This document shows, piece after piece, positions 1 through 7,499 of a stretch of DNA of 9,322 nucleotides. The DNA lies in the NCBI GenBank assembly GCA_946616385.1, contig CAMOIZ010000040.1, forward strand, positions 1-9,322, read 5' to 3'. The position numbers and the translations under genes were made by a program. Under the pieces are notes generated by a model, which was not told the DNA's origin, did no database searches, and saw nothing but the letters and a program-made list of their open reading frames with translations. Each line of letters starts with the position of its first letter. Position 1 is the stretch's first letter. Source of the DNA: an uncultured Bacteroidales bacterium (GTDB taxonomy: Bacteria > Bacteroidota > Bacteroidia > Bacteroidales > UBA932).

Positions 1-19
1 AAAGTCGAAATCGTACATA

Positions 20-1396
20 TCAGGCAAATTCTTTTTTCATCCATCTCTTGCCCCTTATGCGCATGAAGAATATGATTCCACGCACGTTGAGCTCGATGCA
101 CATCGCAATCCAGTAGCCAGTCAGGCCAAGCTTCGGGGTGAGGATCAGGGCGAGGCCGATGCGTACCACCCACATGCTCGCAAAGTTCAGTGCCATGGGC
201 ACCATCGTGTCGCCGGCTCCGACACAGGATCCGTATCCTATGATGGAAACTGCATAAAGCGTCTCGGCGAATGCCTCGATCCGAAGCACCTTGACACCCA
301 GTGCGATGACTTCCGGGTCATTTGTCAGCACTCCCATCATCTGGGGAGCGAAGATATACATGAGTATGCCGGCTCCGGTCATGAGGGCTGCGGCTAGCCC
401 GGTGGTGATGTATGCGAACTGCCGTGCGAGATCCTTGCGTTTTGCCCCGATGCTCTGTCCGACCAGCGAAGTGGCCGCGTCGCTAAGTCCGTACCCTGGC
501 ATATAGCAGAAACTTTCAGCCGTAATTGCAAAGGAATTCGCAGCAATGGCGATGGTTCCCAGAGGAGCCACGATCACCGTGCTCATCACGTAGGCGCCGC
601 GGCTGATGATGTTCTGCAGCCACATGGGACCGCTGATGCCGAAGGCCGCCTTGAGCGATGTCTTGTCCGGCATCCAGGAACTGCTGTCCTGGAAAATGTT
701 GAGCTCCGGGCACTTTACGAAAAGATACCAGAGTGCAAATGCGTGAGTTATCAGGGTGGCGAGGCCGGTGCCTATTGCGGCACCCTTTACACCCATTCCA
801 AGAATATAAATGAACAGATAGTTCAGCACGACGTCGAGCAGGCAGGCCGATATTTCCACCATACTGGGGATTTTCATGTTTCCGCTTGCCTGAAGCATGG
901 CGCAGGATGTTACCGCAATCTGCATTACGGGCAGGAAGGCGCAGAATATGGCAAAATAGGCGCTGGCATCTGCGCAGATCGAGTCTTCGCCGCCGAGCCA
1001 GTGGGGAAGGAAGGGGCTGATGGCGAGGCCGATGAACGCAAGGATTAGGCTGAACCCCAGCACGCTGGTGAATCCTTTTCGCATGACCTCGCGGGCCTTT
1101 TTATAATTCATGGATCCTATCAGCTGCGAAACCTGCACGGAGAAACCCGAAGAATTTGCAAAGCAGAAGCCTCCGAAAATCCATGTGCTTGTGGCAACCA
1201 GACCGATGGATGCGGCCTGTTCGGATCCCAGCCGCCCTACCATTCCGGCATCGATGTACTCCATGACGATGGTGCCAAGCTGCGCGAGCATTGCAGGCAG
1301 ACCAAGCAGCCATGCAAGTTTAAGCTGCTCCCGGCGGAGAAGAGGCTCCCCGCCGCGCAATTTCCCGAGCAACATGTCTTTGGAAGATACGCCCAT
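20..1396 (-). CDS. MATE family efflux transporter
   Basis: Inner-membrane antiporter of the multidrug and toxic compound extrusion family, which exports organic cations or drugs in exchange for Na+ or H+. The 458-residue product is a normal length for the family and shows about twelve hydrophobic segments in two homologous halves. The N-half begins with a family-typical stretch (LAWLLGLPAML near residues 27-37, then IDAGMVGRLG near 48-57); AMLQASGNMKIP (166-177) is the conserved loop before TM6. The C-half carries GYGLSDAATSLVGQSIGA (301-318) and YGSCVGAGDTMVPM (388-401), both typical MATE loops. The substrate cannot be read from the sequence. I chose the ATG at 1396; an in-frame TTG at 1405 lies inside a promoter-like box and an ATG at 1375 is a real alternative. 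It follows the AraC gene after 18 bases and may be co-transcribed with it or use its own promoter. Confidence 0.93.
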   Translation of the reverse strand: MGVSSKDMLLGKLRGGEPLLRREQLKLAWLLGLPAMLAQLGTIVMEYIDAGMVGRLGSEQAASIGLVATSTWIFGGFCFANSSGFSVQVSQLIGSMNYKKAREVMRKGFTSVLGFSLILAFIGLAISPFLPHWLGGEDSICADASAYFAIFCAFLPVMQIAVTSCAMLQASGNMKIPSMVEISACLLDVVLNYLFIYILGMGVKGAAIGTGLATLITHAFALWYLFVKCPELNIFQDSSSWMPDKTSLKAAFGISGPMWLQNIISRGAYVMSTVIVAPLGTIAIAANSFAITAESFCYMPGYGLSDAATSLVGQSIGAKRKDLARQFAYITTGLAAALMTGAGILMYIFAPQMMGVLTNDPEVIALGVKVLRIEAFAETLYAVSIIGYGSCVGAGDTMVPMALNFASMWVVRIGLALILTPKLGLTGYWIAMCIELNVRGIIFFMRIRGKRWMKKEFA

Positions 1397-1402
1397 AGGG
1401 CG

Positions 1403-1410
1403 CAAAGATA
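1403..1410 (-). promoter_or_regulatory. Possible -7 promoter box for the MATE gene
   Basis: On the minus strand this reads TATCTTTG, an exact match to the Bacteroidota -7 element TAnnTTTG, in the short gap between the AraC stop and the MATE start. No clear TTTG -33 element is visible 17 to 23 bases upstream (inside the AraC 3' end), so it may be a weak or activator-dependent promoter, or chance. The box ends only 6 bases before the chosen ATG. Confidence 0.4.
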
Positions 1411-1414
1411 TAAA

Positions 1415-2329
1415 TTATCCTCGATATTCGCTCGGTGTCTGACCTGTATGGGATTTGAAAAACTTGTAAAAAACGGACGAATTCGGGAAATGCAGTTTAT
1501 AAACTATCTCCTTGATGGGCATGTCGGAGTATTTCAACATGTTCTTGGCCTCCAGGATCACGAAAGAATCAATCCATTCCGGGCCGGATTTCCCGCTTGC
1601 GCTCTTGACCAGTTTCGAGAGATACTTGGGTGTGAGGCAGAGCCTGTCGGCGTAAAAGCCCATTGCCCTTTCCTTGTCGTGATACTCCGCTACAAGCTTC
1701 AGGAACTGCTCCAGCACCAGTTTGGCGCGCATGGTTTGCCCGCCGTCCGGCTGAGGACGTTCGGCAGCGAGCAGTTTTTCCTGCCATATCGAGCCTGCAT
1801 AGTACAGGCACGACGACACTATGCTGCGCAGCACCTGTATGAGACCTTTTGGCTTGTTGTTCACAAGGGCCGCCACCAGCTCGAAATAATGGAAGAAGAT
1901 TGCACGTTCGTCTTCACTCATCTCGATGCAAGGATTGTCGAGCACGGCTATGCTTTCGTTGAACATGCGTACGTAGTCCATTCTGGAACTGGAAAGGAAG
2001 TCGCTGGAAACGGCTACTACCACGAAGTGCAGGCGGTCCAGCTGATCGTCATCGATGCTGTAGATACGGCTGATGTTGCCCGGCAGGCTGATGATGACGG
2101 AGTTTTCGTGGATGTCGTATGTCTTGAGATTGATTTCGGCCTTGAGTTCCCCTTCCAGACAGAAAATGGCCATGTAGCCGTCCAGGCGGCAAGGATACTT
2201 GAGAATTTCGAGCCCGTTGTTGTGACGGCTTTCAGCAATGAAAAAATCGTCGGACAAAGTGTCGGTGCTTTTGCCCGGGAAAAACTTCTGCAGGTCGTGC
2301 AGGCTTATTTCGAGTAGATTGCTGTCCAT
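1415..2329 (-). CDS. AraC family transcriptional regulator
   Basis: DNA-binding transcription regulator of 304 residues. The N-terminal part (about 1-190) is a sensor region with a beta-rich, cupin-like stretch around residues 40-110 (GYMAIFCLEGELKAEINLKT at 51-70). The C-terminal part (about 200-304) is a full AraC-type double helix-turn-helix: helix-turn-helix 1 near 222-243 (FYADRLCLTPKYLSKLVK) and helix-turn-helix 2 near 271-294, ending in the family signature GQTPSEYR (296-303). The open frame extends upstream to an ATG at 2404, but a consensus promoter lies at 2351-2385, so I prefer the ATG at 2329; 2338 is also possible. It is divergent from the TolC-HlyD-ABC operon and directly upstream of the MATE gene, so a role in controlling one or both exporters is likely but inferred. 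The ligand is unknown. Confidence 0.92.
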   Translation of the reverse strand: MDSNLLEISLHDLQKFFPGKSTDTLSDDFFIAESRHNNGLEILKYPCRLDGYMAIFCLEGELKAEINLKTYDIHENSVIISLPGNISRIYSIDDDQLDRLHFVVVAVSSDFLSSSRMDYVRMFNESIAVLDNPCIEMSEDERAIFFHYFELVAALVNNKPKGLIQVLRSIVSSCLYYAGSIWQEKLLAAERPQPDGGQTMRAKLVLEQFLKLVAEYHDKERAMGFYADRLCLTPKYLSKLVKSASGKSGPEWIDSFVILEAKNMLKYSDMPIKEIVYKLHFPNSSVFYKFFKSHTGQTPSEYRG

Positions 2330-2350
2330 ACGCAACATTGTTTTGCGCTG

Positions 2351-2385
2351 CAAAGCTAATACAAAATTGTAAATAAGTGCACAAA
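2351..2385 (-). promoter_or_regulatory. Promoter of the AraC gene (-33/-7 type)
   Basis: On the minus strand a TTTG (2385-2382) is followed after 23 bases by TAGCTTTG (2358-2351), an exact match to the Bacteroidota TAnnTTTG -7 element. The spacing is at the long end of the accepted 17-23 range. Transcription would start near 2345, giving a leader of roughly 15 bases to the ATG at 2329, and this argues against the longer frame starting at 2404. Confidence 0.55.
2360..2371. repeat. Small inverted repeat within the AraC promoter
   Basis: TACAA, two bases, TTGTA: a perfect 5-bp dyad between the -33 and -7 elements of the AraC promoter. A second partial dyad centred on the palindrome GTGCAC (2377-2382, flanked by AAT and ATT at 2372-2374 and 2385-2387) overlaps the -33 element. 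Either could be an operator, for example for autoregulation, but short AT-rich dyads arise easily by chance. Confidence 0.25.
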
Positions 2386-2421
2386 TTCGACCATTCCGAA
2401 ACAAAACACCCCGTTTTTATT

Positions 2422-2429
2422 TCTTTTTG
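2422..2429 (+). promoter_or_regulatory. Weak candidate -7 box for the exporter operon
   Basis: TCTTTTTG matches TAnnTTTG with one mismatch and would give a leader of about 35 bases to the ATG at 2471. No matching -33 TTTG is seen upstream, so the promoter may depend on an activator such as the divergent AraC protein. The alternative TTTG at 2449-2452 would leave only about 12 bases of leader. Confidence 0.25.
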
Positions 2430-2470
2430 GCGCAATACGGGCAGCGAATTTGCAGAGTAAAAAGGCGCAA

Positions 2471-4039
2471 ATGAAAAACGAAATGAATAAAATGATGTGT
2501 ATCGCCTGCATGCTGCTCTCGCTTGCAGGAATCCCCGCCATGGCGCAGGATACCCTCGGTGTTTCGGGTACTCTGAGCCTTGATGATTGCCGTCAGATGG
2601 CAATCAGCGGCAACAAGAATCTCGAACAACAGAGAGCGAAACTGGAAATGGCCGGCTATGACCGTAAGATAGCCGCGGCAAATTATTTCCCGAAAGTAAC
2701 GGCAATGGGAACCTGGCAGCATACTTGGGGAGATTTCTCCCTCGTGGACGAAAACAAGATCCCGCAGTTCGGTCAGGAGGCGGCCAATCTTCAGGCTGCA
2801 TATAATGAGAGGATAAACGCTCTTACCCAGCTCGTGGATTCCAGCCCGCTGATCGCAGCGGCGATTGCCGCGGATCCCAGGATGGCGGAACTCGTGAATA
2901 CGCTTACTGCAGTAGAAACCAATTCGGCGATAGCCGGGGTAGGGCAGAGAGTGGACCAGGCTATCGACGAGACCATACATCCCGACATTTCCGATGTTTA
3001 TCTGGGAGTTGTCAGCGTGCAGCAGCCGCTCTTCGTGGGAGGAAAGATCATCGCATCCAACAGGATGGCCAAATATGCCGAAGAACTCGCCCGTTACGAA
3101 TACGACGGCAACTACGACGATATCCTAATCAATGTGGACCAGGCTTACTGGCAGGTCGTGTCGGTAGCAAACAAGAAAAAACTTGCACAGAGCTATTCCG
3201 ACCTTCTGCATAAGATGAAAGACAACGTGGAAATCGCCGTCAGCGAAGGCGTTGCAACCGAGGCGGATGCCCTGACAATAAAGGTGAAGGCCAACGAGGC
3301 CGACATGACTCTCACCAAGGCATGCAACGGCCTGGTGCTTGCCAAGATGCTGCTGTGCAAGCAGATAGGCCTTCCTTTGGACAGCCCTGTCACTCTGGTG
3401 GATGAGGGGCTCGACGTGGTTCCTCTTCCCGAAGACGAACCGGACAAGAGCATGGAAGAAATCTGGGCGTCAAGGTCCGAGACCAAGCGCCTGGACCTCG
3501 CACAGAAAATCTACAAGGAAAAAGTCAACATCGCCCGTGCGGATATGCTTCCTACCATAGCCCTTACCGCGAATTATCTGGTAATGAACCCCAACATGAA
3601 CCACGGTTTCAAAACCGACTTCGGTCAGAACTGGGCTGCAGGCGTGCTGGTGAGCGTGCCTATCTTCCACGGCACCGAAGCTCTCCAGAAAACCCGCAAG
3701 GCAAAGGCGGAGGCCAGGATCTACCAGAGCAAGTACGACGATGCCTGTGAACTGATAGAGATGCAGGTCACCCAGCTGCGTCAGCAGCGCAAAGAAGCGG
3801 AGGAACACCTCGCGATGGCACAGGCCAATCTTGCAAGCGCCGACGAGAACCTGCGCACGGCTACCGTTGGCTTCGAGGCCGGAGTCGTCGACGTGAACAC
3901 CACCCTCGGGGCGCAGACGGCCTGGATGAAGGCACATAGCGAGTACATAGACGCAGGCATAGAATTGCAGATGAACAACTCCCGTCTCAAGGCCGCCCTC
4001 GGCAATTACACATCCGATATAGAACTGAAAGAAGAATAA
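2471..4039 (+). CDS. TolC family outer membrane efflux protein
   Basis: Outer membrane channel component of a tripartite exporter, 522 residues. A Sec signal peptide is visible (residues 1-25: hydrophobic core ACMLLSLAGIP, cleavage after AMA before QDTLG). Two OEP repeats follow. The first has the conserved SLDDCRQMAISGNKNLEQQR start (36-55) and AAANYFPKVTAMGTW (68-82). The second has its barrel part near LTANYLVM and ends with a long helical stretch and AALGNY. An extra segment of about 87 mostly helical, Ala-rich residues (87-173) separates the first pair of predicted barrel strands. The open frame also allows a TTG at 2450, but the ATG at 2471 starts directly before the signal peptide; the ATG at 2483 is an alternative. 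It is the first gene of the operon, 8 bases before the HlyD gene. Confidence 0.93.
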   Translation: MKNEMNKMMCIACMLLSLAGIPAMAQDTLGVSGTLSLDDCRQMAISGNKNLEQQRAKLEMAGYDRKIAAANYFPKVTAMGTWQHTWGDFSLVDENKIPQFGQEAANLQAAYNERINALTQLVDSSPLIAAAIAADPRMAELVNTLTAVETNSAIAGVGQRVDQAIDETIHPDISDVYLGVVSVQQPLFVGGKIIASNRMAKYAEELARYEYDGNYDDILINVDQAYWQVVSVANKKKLAQSYSDLLHKMKDNVEIAVSEGVATEADALTIKVKANEADMTLTKACNGLVLAKMLLCKQIGLPLDSPVTLVDEGLDVVPLPEDEPDKSMEEIWASRSETKRLDLAQKIYKEKVNIARADMLPTIALTANYLVMNPNMNHGFKTDFGQNWAAGVLVSVPIFHGTEALQKTRKAKAEARIYQSKYDDACELIEMQVTQLRQQRKEAEEHLAMAQANLASADENLRTATVGFEAGVVDVNTTLGAQTAWMKAHSEYIDAGIELQMNNSRLKAALGNYTSDIELKEE

Positions 4040-4047
4040 CGACAGAT

Positions 4048-5034
4048 ATGGAAAAGAAGAAAAATTACAACCTGCTCATAGGAGTAAGCGCATTGGTGAT
4101 CATAGTGCTGATAATCGCTTTTATCGGTTATCTGGTGAGTAAACCCCGTCCTCAGGTAATCCAGGGCGAAACCGAGGCGACCGAGTACAGGGTATCCTGC
4201 ATGGTGCCCGGACACGTTACCGAATTGTATTACAGGGAAGGCCAGCAGGTGCGCAAAGGCGACACCGTGGCATTCATCGATTCTCCTCAGGTGAGGGCCA
4301 AGCTTGCACAGGCCCAGGCTGCCCGCAGCGCGGCCCAGGCTCAGAGCACGAAGGCCCGCAACGGCGCCCAGCAGGAGCAGATAGCCGGTGCATACGAACT
4401 CTGGCAGCAGGCTCTCGTTCAGGAAGATATCATGAAGAAGAGCTTCGAGCGTGTGAAAAACCTCTACGAACAGAAGGTCGTAGCAGCCCAGAAATTCGAC
4501 GAAACCAAGGCGAAATATGATGCTGCGGTCGCTCAGGCTAAAGCGGCGAAGAGCCAGTACGACATGGCTGTGAAAGGCGCCCGTGCCGAAGACAAGGCTG
4601 CGGCCGAAGCGCTCGTACACCAGGCTGACGGAGCTATCCAGGAAGTGAATTCCTATCTCAAGGAACTCTATCTGGTGTCGCCTGCCGACGGCATCGTGTC
4701 GAACGTCTATCCCAAACAGGGAGAACTCGTGGGGCAGGGAAGTCCCGTGATGAGCGTGACCGACCTTTCGGATATATGGTTCACATTCAACATCCGCGAA
4801 GACCAGCTTCACAGCATGAACGTGGGTGATGAACTGACGGTCCGTATTCCCGCCCTTGACGGAGTGGAGCTGAAAGCGACGGTAAACTACATGGCCGTCC
4901 GCGAGAGCTACGCCACATGGAAGGCCACTAAGGAGACCGATCTTTACGATGCAAAGACCTTCGAGGTGCGTGCGGTTCCTTCAGAAACCGTAAATGGGCT
5001 CCGTCCCGGTATGACTGCGATAGTAGTAAGGTAA
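4048..5034 (+). CDS. HlyD/YbhG-type periplasmic adaptor (membrane fusion protein)
   Basis: Membrane fusion protein of 328 residues that would bridge the inner-membrane permeases and the TolC-type channel. It has one N-terminal membrane anchor (residues 9-30, LLIGVSALVIIVLIIAFIGY) and the first half of a lipoyl-like domain (VPGHVTELYYREGQQVRKGD, 53-72). A long Ala/Gln-rich coiled-coil hairpin follows (about 80-205), then the second lipoyl half (LVSPADGIVSNVYPKQGELV, 209-228). A beta-barrel region (about 235-328) carries ITV-type family features such as SDIWFTFNIREDQL and ends in LRPGMTAIVVR. The architecture matches the EmrA/YbhG/YhiI group. It starts 8 bases after the TolC stop and ends 1 base before the first permease, so translation is probably coupled. 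Confidence 0.93.
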   Translation: MEKKKNYNLLIGVSALVIIVLIIAFIGYLVSKPRPQVIQGETEATEYRVSCMVPGHVTELYYREGQQVRKGDTVAFIDSPQVRAKLAQAQAARSAAQAQSTKARNGAQQEQIAGAYELWQQALVQEDIMKKSFERVKNLYEQKVVAAQKFDETKAKYDAAVAQAKAAKSQYDMAVKGARAEDKAAAEALVHQADGAIQEVNSYLKELYLVSPADGIVSNVYPKQGELVGQGSPVMSVTDLSDIWFTFNIREDQLHSMNVGDELTVRIPALDGVELKATVNYMAVRESYATWKATKETDLYDAKTFEVRAVPSETVNGLRPGMTAIVVR

Positions 5035-5035
5035 G

Positions 5036-6205
5036 ATGACATTCTGGCAGAAAATATTCAATGTAGTCCGTCGCGAACTCCGCATCTGGGTGCGCAGGCC
5101 TATCTATCTGCTGGGGACCGTGGCCGTGATGGCGTTCTGCACCGTCTTTTATCTCACTTTCCTGAAAGACGGCGTGCCGTCCGACGTGCCTATTGCAGTG
5201 GTCGACCTCGACCGCAGTTCCACTTCGCGGAACTTCTGTCAGCAGCTTGACGCCACCCAGTTGGGAAAAGTAGTCTACTACGACGATTTCTCTTCCGCGC
5301 GCGCCGACCTGCAAGGCGGAAGGGTGACCTCGGTCTGCCTGATTCCGGAAGGATTCAACCGCGACATACAGGCCCAGCGCCAGCCGCAGATGAGTTTTTA
5401 TATAAACGGCCTGTATTTTCTCGGCGGTTCGCTGGCGTGGAAAGACATCCTGACCATGGTCAACCTTACATCCGGAGCGGTTCAGCGCGAGGTGCTGCGG
5501 ATGAAGGGTGTCGATGAGAACGAGATCATGGGACTGCTTCGCCCGGTGGACGTGGATGTGCATCAGATAGGCAATCCTACCATGAACTACGGAGCATACC
5601 TGGCGAACATGATGATCCCGGCCATGCTCCAGATGGTGATAGTGATAATCATGATCTATTCGCTCGGCACCGAACTCAAATACGGCACAAGCAGGCATCT
5701 GCTGCAGGTTACAGGCGACGACATCTATGCCGCGATCGCCGGCAAGGTCGCGCTTTACACTCCGCTGTTCACCGCCATAGGGTGGACGCTGGAAGTGATA
5801 CTCTACAAGTGGATGGATTTCCCTCTGGCCGGACGGCTCGGCGAGATGCTTCTCGCATGCTTCCTGCTCGTGCTCGCGAGCGAAGCCGTGGCCATCCTTA
5901 TCATCGGCTGCGTGCCCGTGTGCCGTTTCGCTCTCAGCATTGGAGCGCTCTACAGCGTGCTCGGCCTTTCGCTGACCGGTTTTACTCTCCCGGTTGAGGC
6001 AATGCCTCTCGGACTCAGGGGACTGACGATGATGTATCCGCTGCGATACTACTATGAGATATACGTTCATGTGGGTATCTTCGACAATCCGTTCGGGAAC
6101 TGGTATGTGTATGTGATTGCCCTGCTGGCATTCTGCTTCCTGCCGTTCCTGGTGCTCGGGAGGCTGCACGAAGCGTATGAAAAACTTGATTATGCGAGGA
6201 ATTAG
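5036..6205 (+). CDS. ABC-2 type transporter permease (first of two)
   Basis: Inner-membrane permease of 389 residues, similar in plan to YbhS/YbhR and YhhJ. One N-terminal membrane segment (about 22-43) is followed by a large extracytoplasmic domain (about 44-190) opening with VPIAVVDLDRSSTS (51-64), a typical start in this family. Five further hydrophobic segments lie near 191-213, 232-257, 268-294, 297-322 and 355-375. No Walker A or ABC signature is present, so it is only the membrane part of a transporter. It starts 1 base after the HlyD stop and lies 2 bases before a paralogous permease; the two probably form a heterodimer. The substrate is unknown. Confidence 0.9.
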   Translation: MTFWQKIFNVVRRELRIWVRRPIYLLGTVAVMAFCTVFYLTFLKDGVPSDVPIAVVDLDRSSTSRNFCQQLDATQLGKVVYYDDFSSARADLQGGRVTSVCLIPEGFNRDIQAQRQPQMSFYINGLYFLGGSLAWKDILTMVNLTSGAVQREVLRMKGVDENEIMGLLRPVDVDVHQIGNPTMNYGAYLANMMIPAMLQMVIVIIMIYSLGTELKYGTSRHLLQVTGDDIYAAIAGKVALYTPLFTAIGWTLEVILYKWMDFPLAGRLGEMLLACFLLVLASEAVAILIIGCVPVCRFALSIGALYSVLGLSLTGFTLPVEAMPLGLRGLTMMYPLRYYYEIYVHVGIFDNPFGNWYVYVIALLAFCFLPFLVLGRLHEAYEKLDYARN

Positions 6206-6207
6206 CC

Positions 6208-7455
6208 ATGAGAGAATCATATCTTAAAAGATGGCTGCGCGATACGCTCGGGATTTTCAACCTGGAGCTCAGGAACATTCTCCACGACGGCGGGGTGATG
6301 ATCATTTTCATCGCTGCGGGTTTCTTCTATCCTATACTTTACAATTTCGTCTACAAGAACGGCATCCTGGAAGACACTCCGATTGCGGTGGTTGACAATG
6401 CCGACTGCAGCGATTCCCGCAGGATGATACGCGAGATGGACGCCACGCGCGAGATCGACATAGCATACGAGTGTGTGTCGATGGAGGAGGCGAAAGAACT
6501 CTTCCGACTGCGCAAGGTCAATGGTATCATCTATTTCCCCTCCGATTTCGGGGACGTCCTGACCGCAAAGCAGACTGCGAAATTCAGCATCTATGCCGAC
6601 ATGAGCAGCTTCCTGTATTACAAGAACTTGCTAATGGGGTCGAATTTCGTCATGCTCCACGAAGTGAACCAGATAAAGATCGAACGTTTCGCCTTCGACG
6701 GCCTTACCGACGCGGAAGCCGACAGGGCTGTGAATACCGTGTTGTATGAGGATATCAATCCCTACAACAGGGCGTTCTCCTACAGCATTTTCCTGATTTC
6801 TGCCATCCTGATGCTGATCATCCAGCAAGTGATGTTCTACGGGATGAGCATGAGCGTGGGAACCATGCGCGAGGAGAACCGCAGTTTCGCTTCGCTTCCG
6901 GATTCGCTGAAAGGACATGGCGTAGGGCGCGTGGTGCTCGGACGGGGCGCTGTTTACTGGCTGATATTCATGATAATAGGCATTTACGTCACAATCATCG
7001 TCCCTGCAATGTTCGGATTCCCCCAGAGGGGTAATTTCTGGGATATCATGGTGTTGCTGAGCCTGTTCGTGACAGTCTGCGTGTTCTTCTGCATGGCGTG
7101 GAGCTCTCTCGTCACACGCCGCGAATCGGCCTTCATCCTGTTCCTGTTCATGTCGCCCGTTTGCGTTTTCCTTACCGGATTCAGTTGGCCGACATCGGCA
7201 TTCCCAAGCTTCTGGAAGTGGTTCTCCTATCTCTTCCCTTCCACCTTCGGATGCCAGGCATTCATCAATCTGAATACGGCCGGAGCCAACCTCGAGATAG
7301 TGGCACCGCTGCTTCGTGCGCTCTGTATCCAGGGTGTGGTGTATTATGTGCTGGCCTGCGCCGCGATCTATATCGAGAACTTCGCGCTCAAGCGCAAAGA
7401 CAGTATCGATTCGGCCATCCGCAGCGTGGAAGACCGCATCATTGAACGCCTGTAG
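6208..7455 (+). CDS. ABC-2 type transporter permease (second of two)
   Basis: Inner-membrane permease of 415 residues, paralogous to the gene just upstream. It has the same plan: an N-terminal membrane segment (about 29-49), an extracytoplasmic domain (about 50-190) starting with TPIAVVDNADCSDS (57-70), then hydrophobic segments near 191-213, 246-269, 278-300, 307-326 and 368-390. The C-terminus is a charged cytoplasmic tail (about 391-415). It has no nucleotide-binding motifs. It is the last gene of the exporter operon; the next gene, grpE, lies 96 bases on and has its own promoter signals. An ATP-binding subunit would be expected for this family but is not found in the window. Confidence 0.9.
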   Translation: MRESYLKRWLRDTLGIFNLELRNILHDGGVMIIFIAAGFFYPILYNFVYKNGILEDTPIAVVDNADCSDSRRMIREMDATREIDIAYECVSMEEAKELFRLRKVNGIIYFPSDFGDVLTAKQTAKFSIYADMSSFLYYKNLLMGSNFVMLHEVNQIKIERFAFDGLTDAEADRAVNTVLYEDINPYNRAFSYSIFLISAILMLIIQQVMFYGMSMSVGTMREENRSFASLPDSLKGHGVGRVVLGRGAVYWLIFMIIGIYVTIIVPAMFGFPQRGNFWDIMVLLSLFVTVCVFFCMAWSSLVTRRESAFILFLFMSPVCVFLTGFSWPTSAFPSFWKWFSYLFPSTFGCQAFINLNTAGANLEIVAPLLRALCIQGVVYYVLACAAIYIENFALKRKDSIDSAIRSVEDRIIERL

Positions 7456-7458
7456 CGC

Positions 7459-7471
7459 TGACATTATGTCA
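7459..7471. promoter_or_regulatory. 13-bp dyad upstream of grpE, first of two
   Basis: TGACAT T ATGTCA is a perfect 6-bp inverted repeat around one central base, starting 4 bases after the permease stop. It shares the pattern TGnCnnnnTGnCA with the dyad at 7476-7488, and the two centres (7465 and 7482) are 17 bases apart. It is a candidate operator or activator site for the grpE promoter. No known regulator can be assigned from the sequence. Confidence 0.5.
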
Positions 7472-7472
7472 A

Positions 7473-7491
7473 TTCTGCCGACTTGGCAGAA
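7473..7491. promoter_or_regulatory. Second dyad upstream of grpE
   Basis: TTCTGCC, five bases, GGCAGAA: a perfect 7-bp inverted repeat whose core TGCCGACTTGGCA (7476-7488) matches TGnCnnnnTGnCA, like the dyad just upstream. It ends 8 bases before the -7 box, so a bound protein would cover the -33 region. As RNA it could also form a short hairpin behind the permease gene, but no U-tract follows, so a terminator role is less likely. Confidence 0.5.
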
Positions 7492-7499
7492 GATTTGAT

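Noticed and set aside
1448..2317. Open frame of 289 codons on the plus strand opposite the AraC gene
   Set aside because: The minus-strand frame has a complete double helix-turn-helix domain; the plus-strand product shows no recognisable motif.
2330..2404. 25-residue N-terminal extension of the AraC protein
   Set aside because: It overlaps a good -33/-7 promoter match for the same gene, so transcription would begin downstream of that ATG.
4928..6220. Long open frame (430 codons) on the minus strand
   Set aside because: It lies opposite the HlyD end and the first permease. The translation is His/Arg/Glu-rich without domains, and the plus-strand frames are clear family members, so it is a shadow of GC-rich coding sequence.
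6631..7464. Open frame of 277 codons on the minus strand opposite the second permease
   Set aside because: The product is His/Glu-rich with no motif, and the permease on the plus strand has clear membrane segments and family layout.
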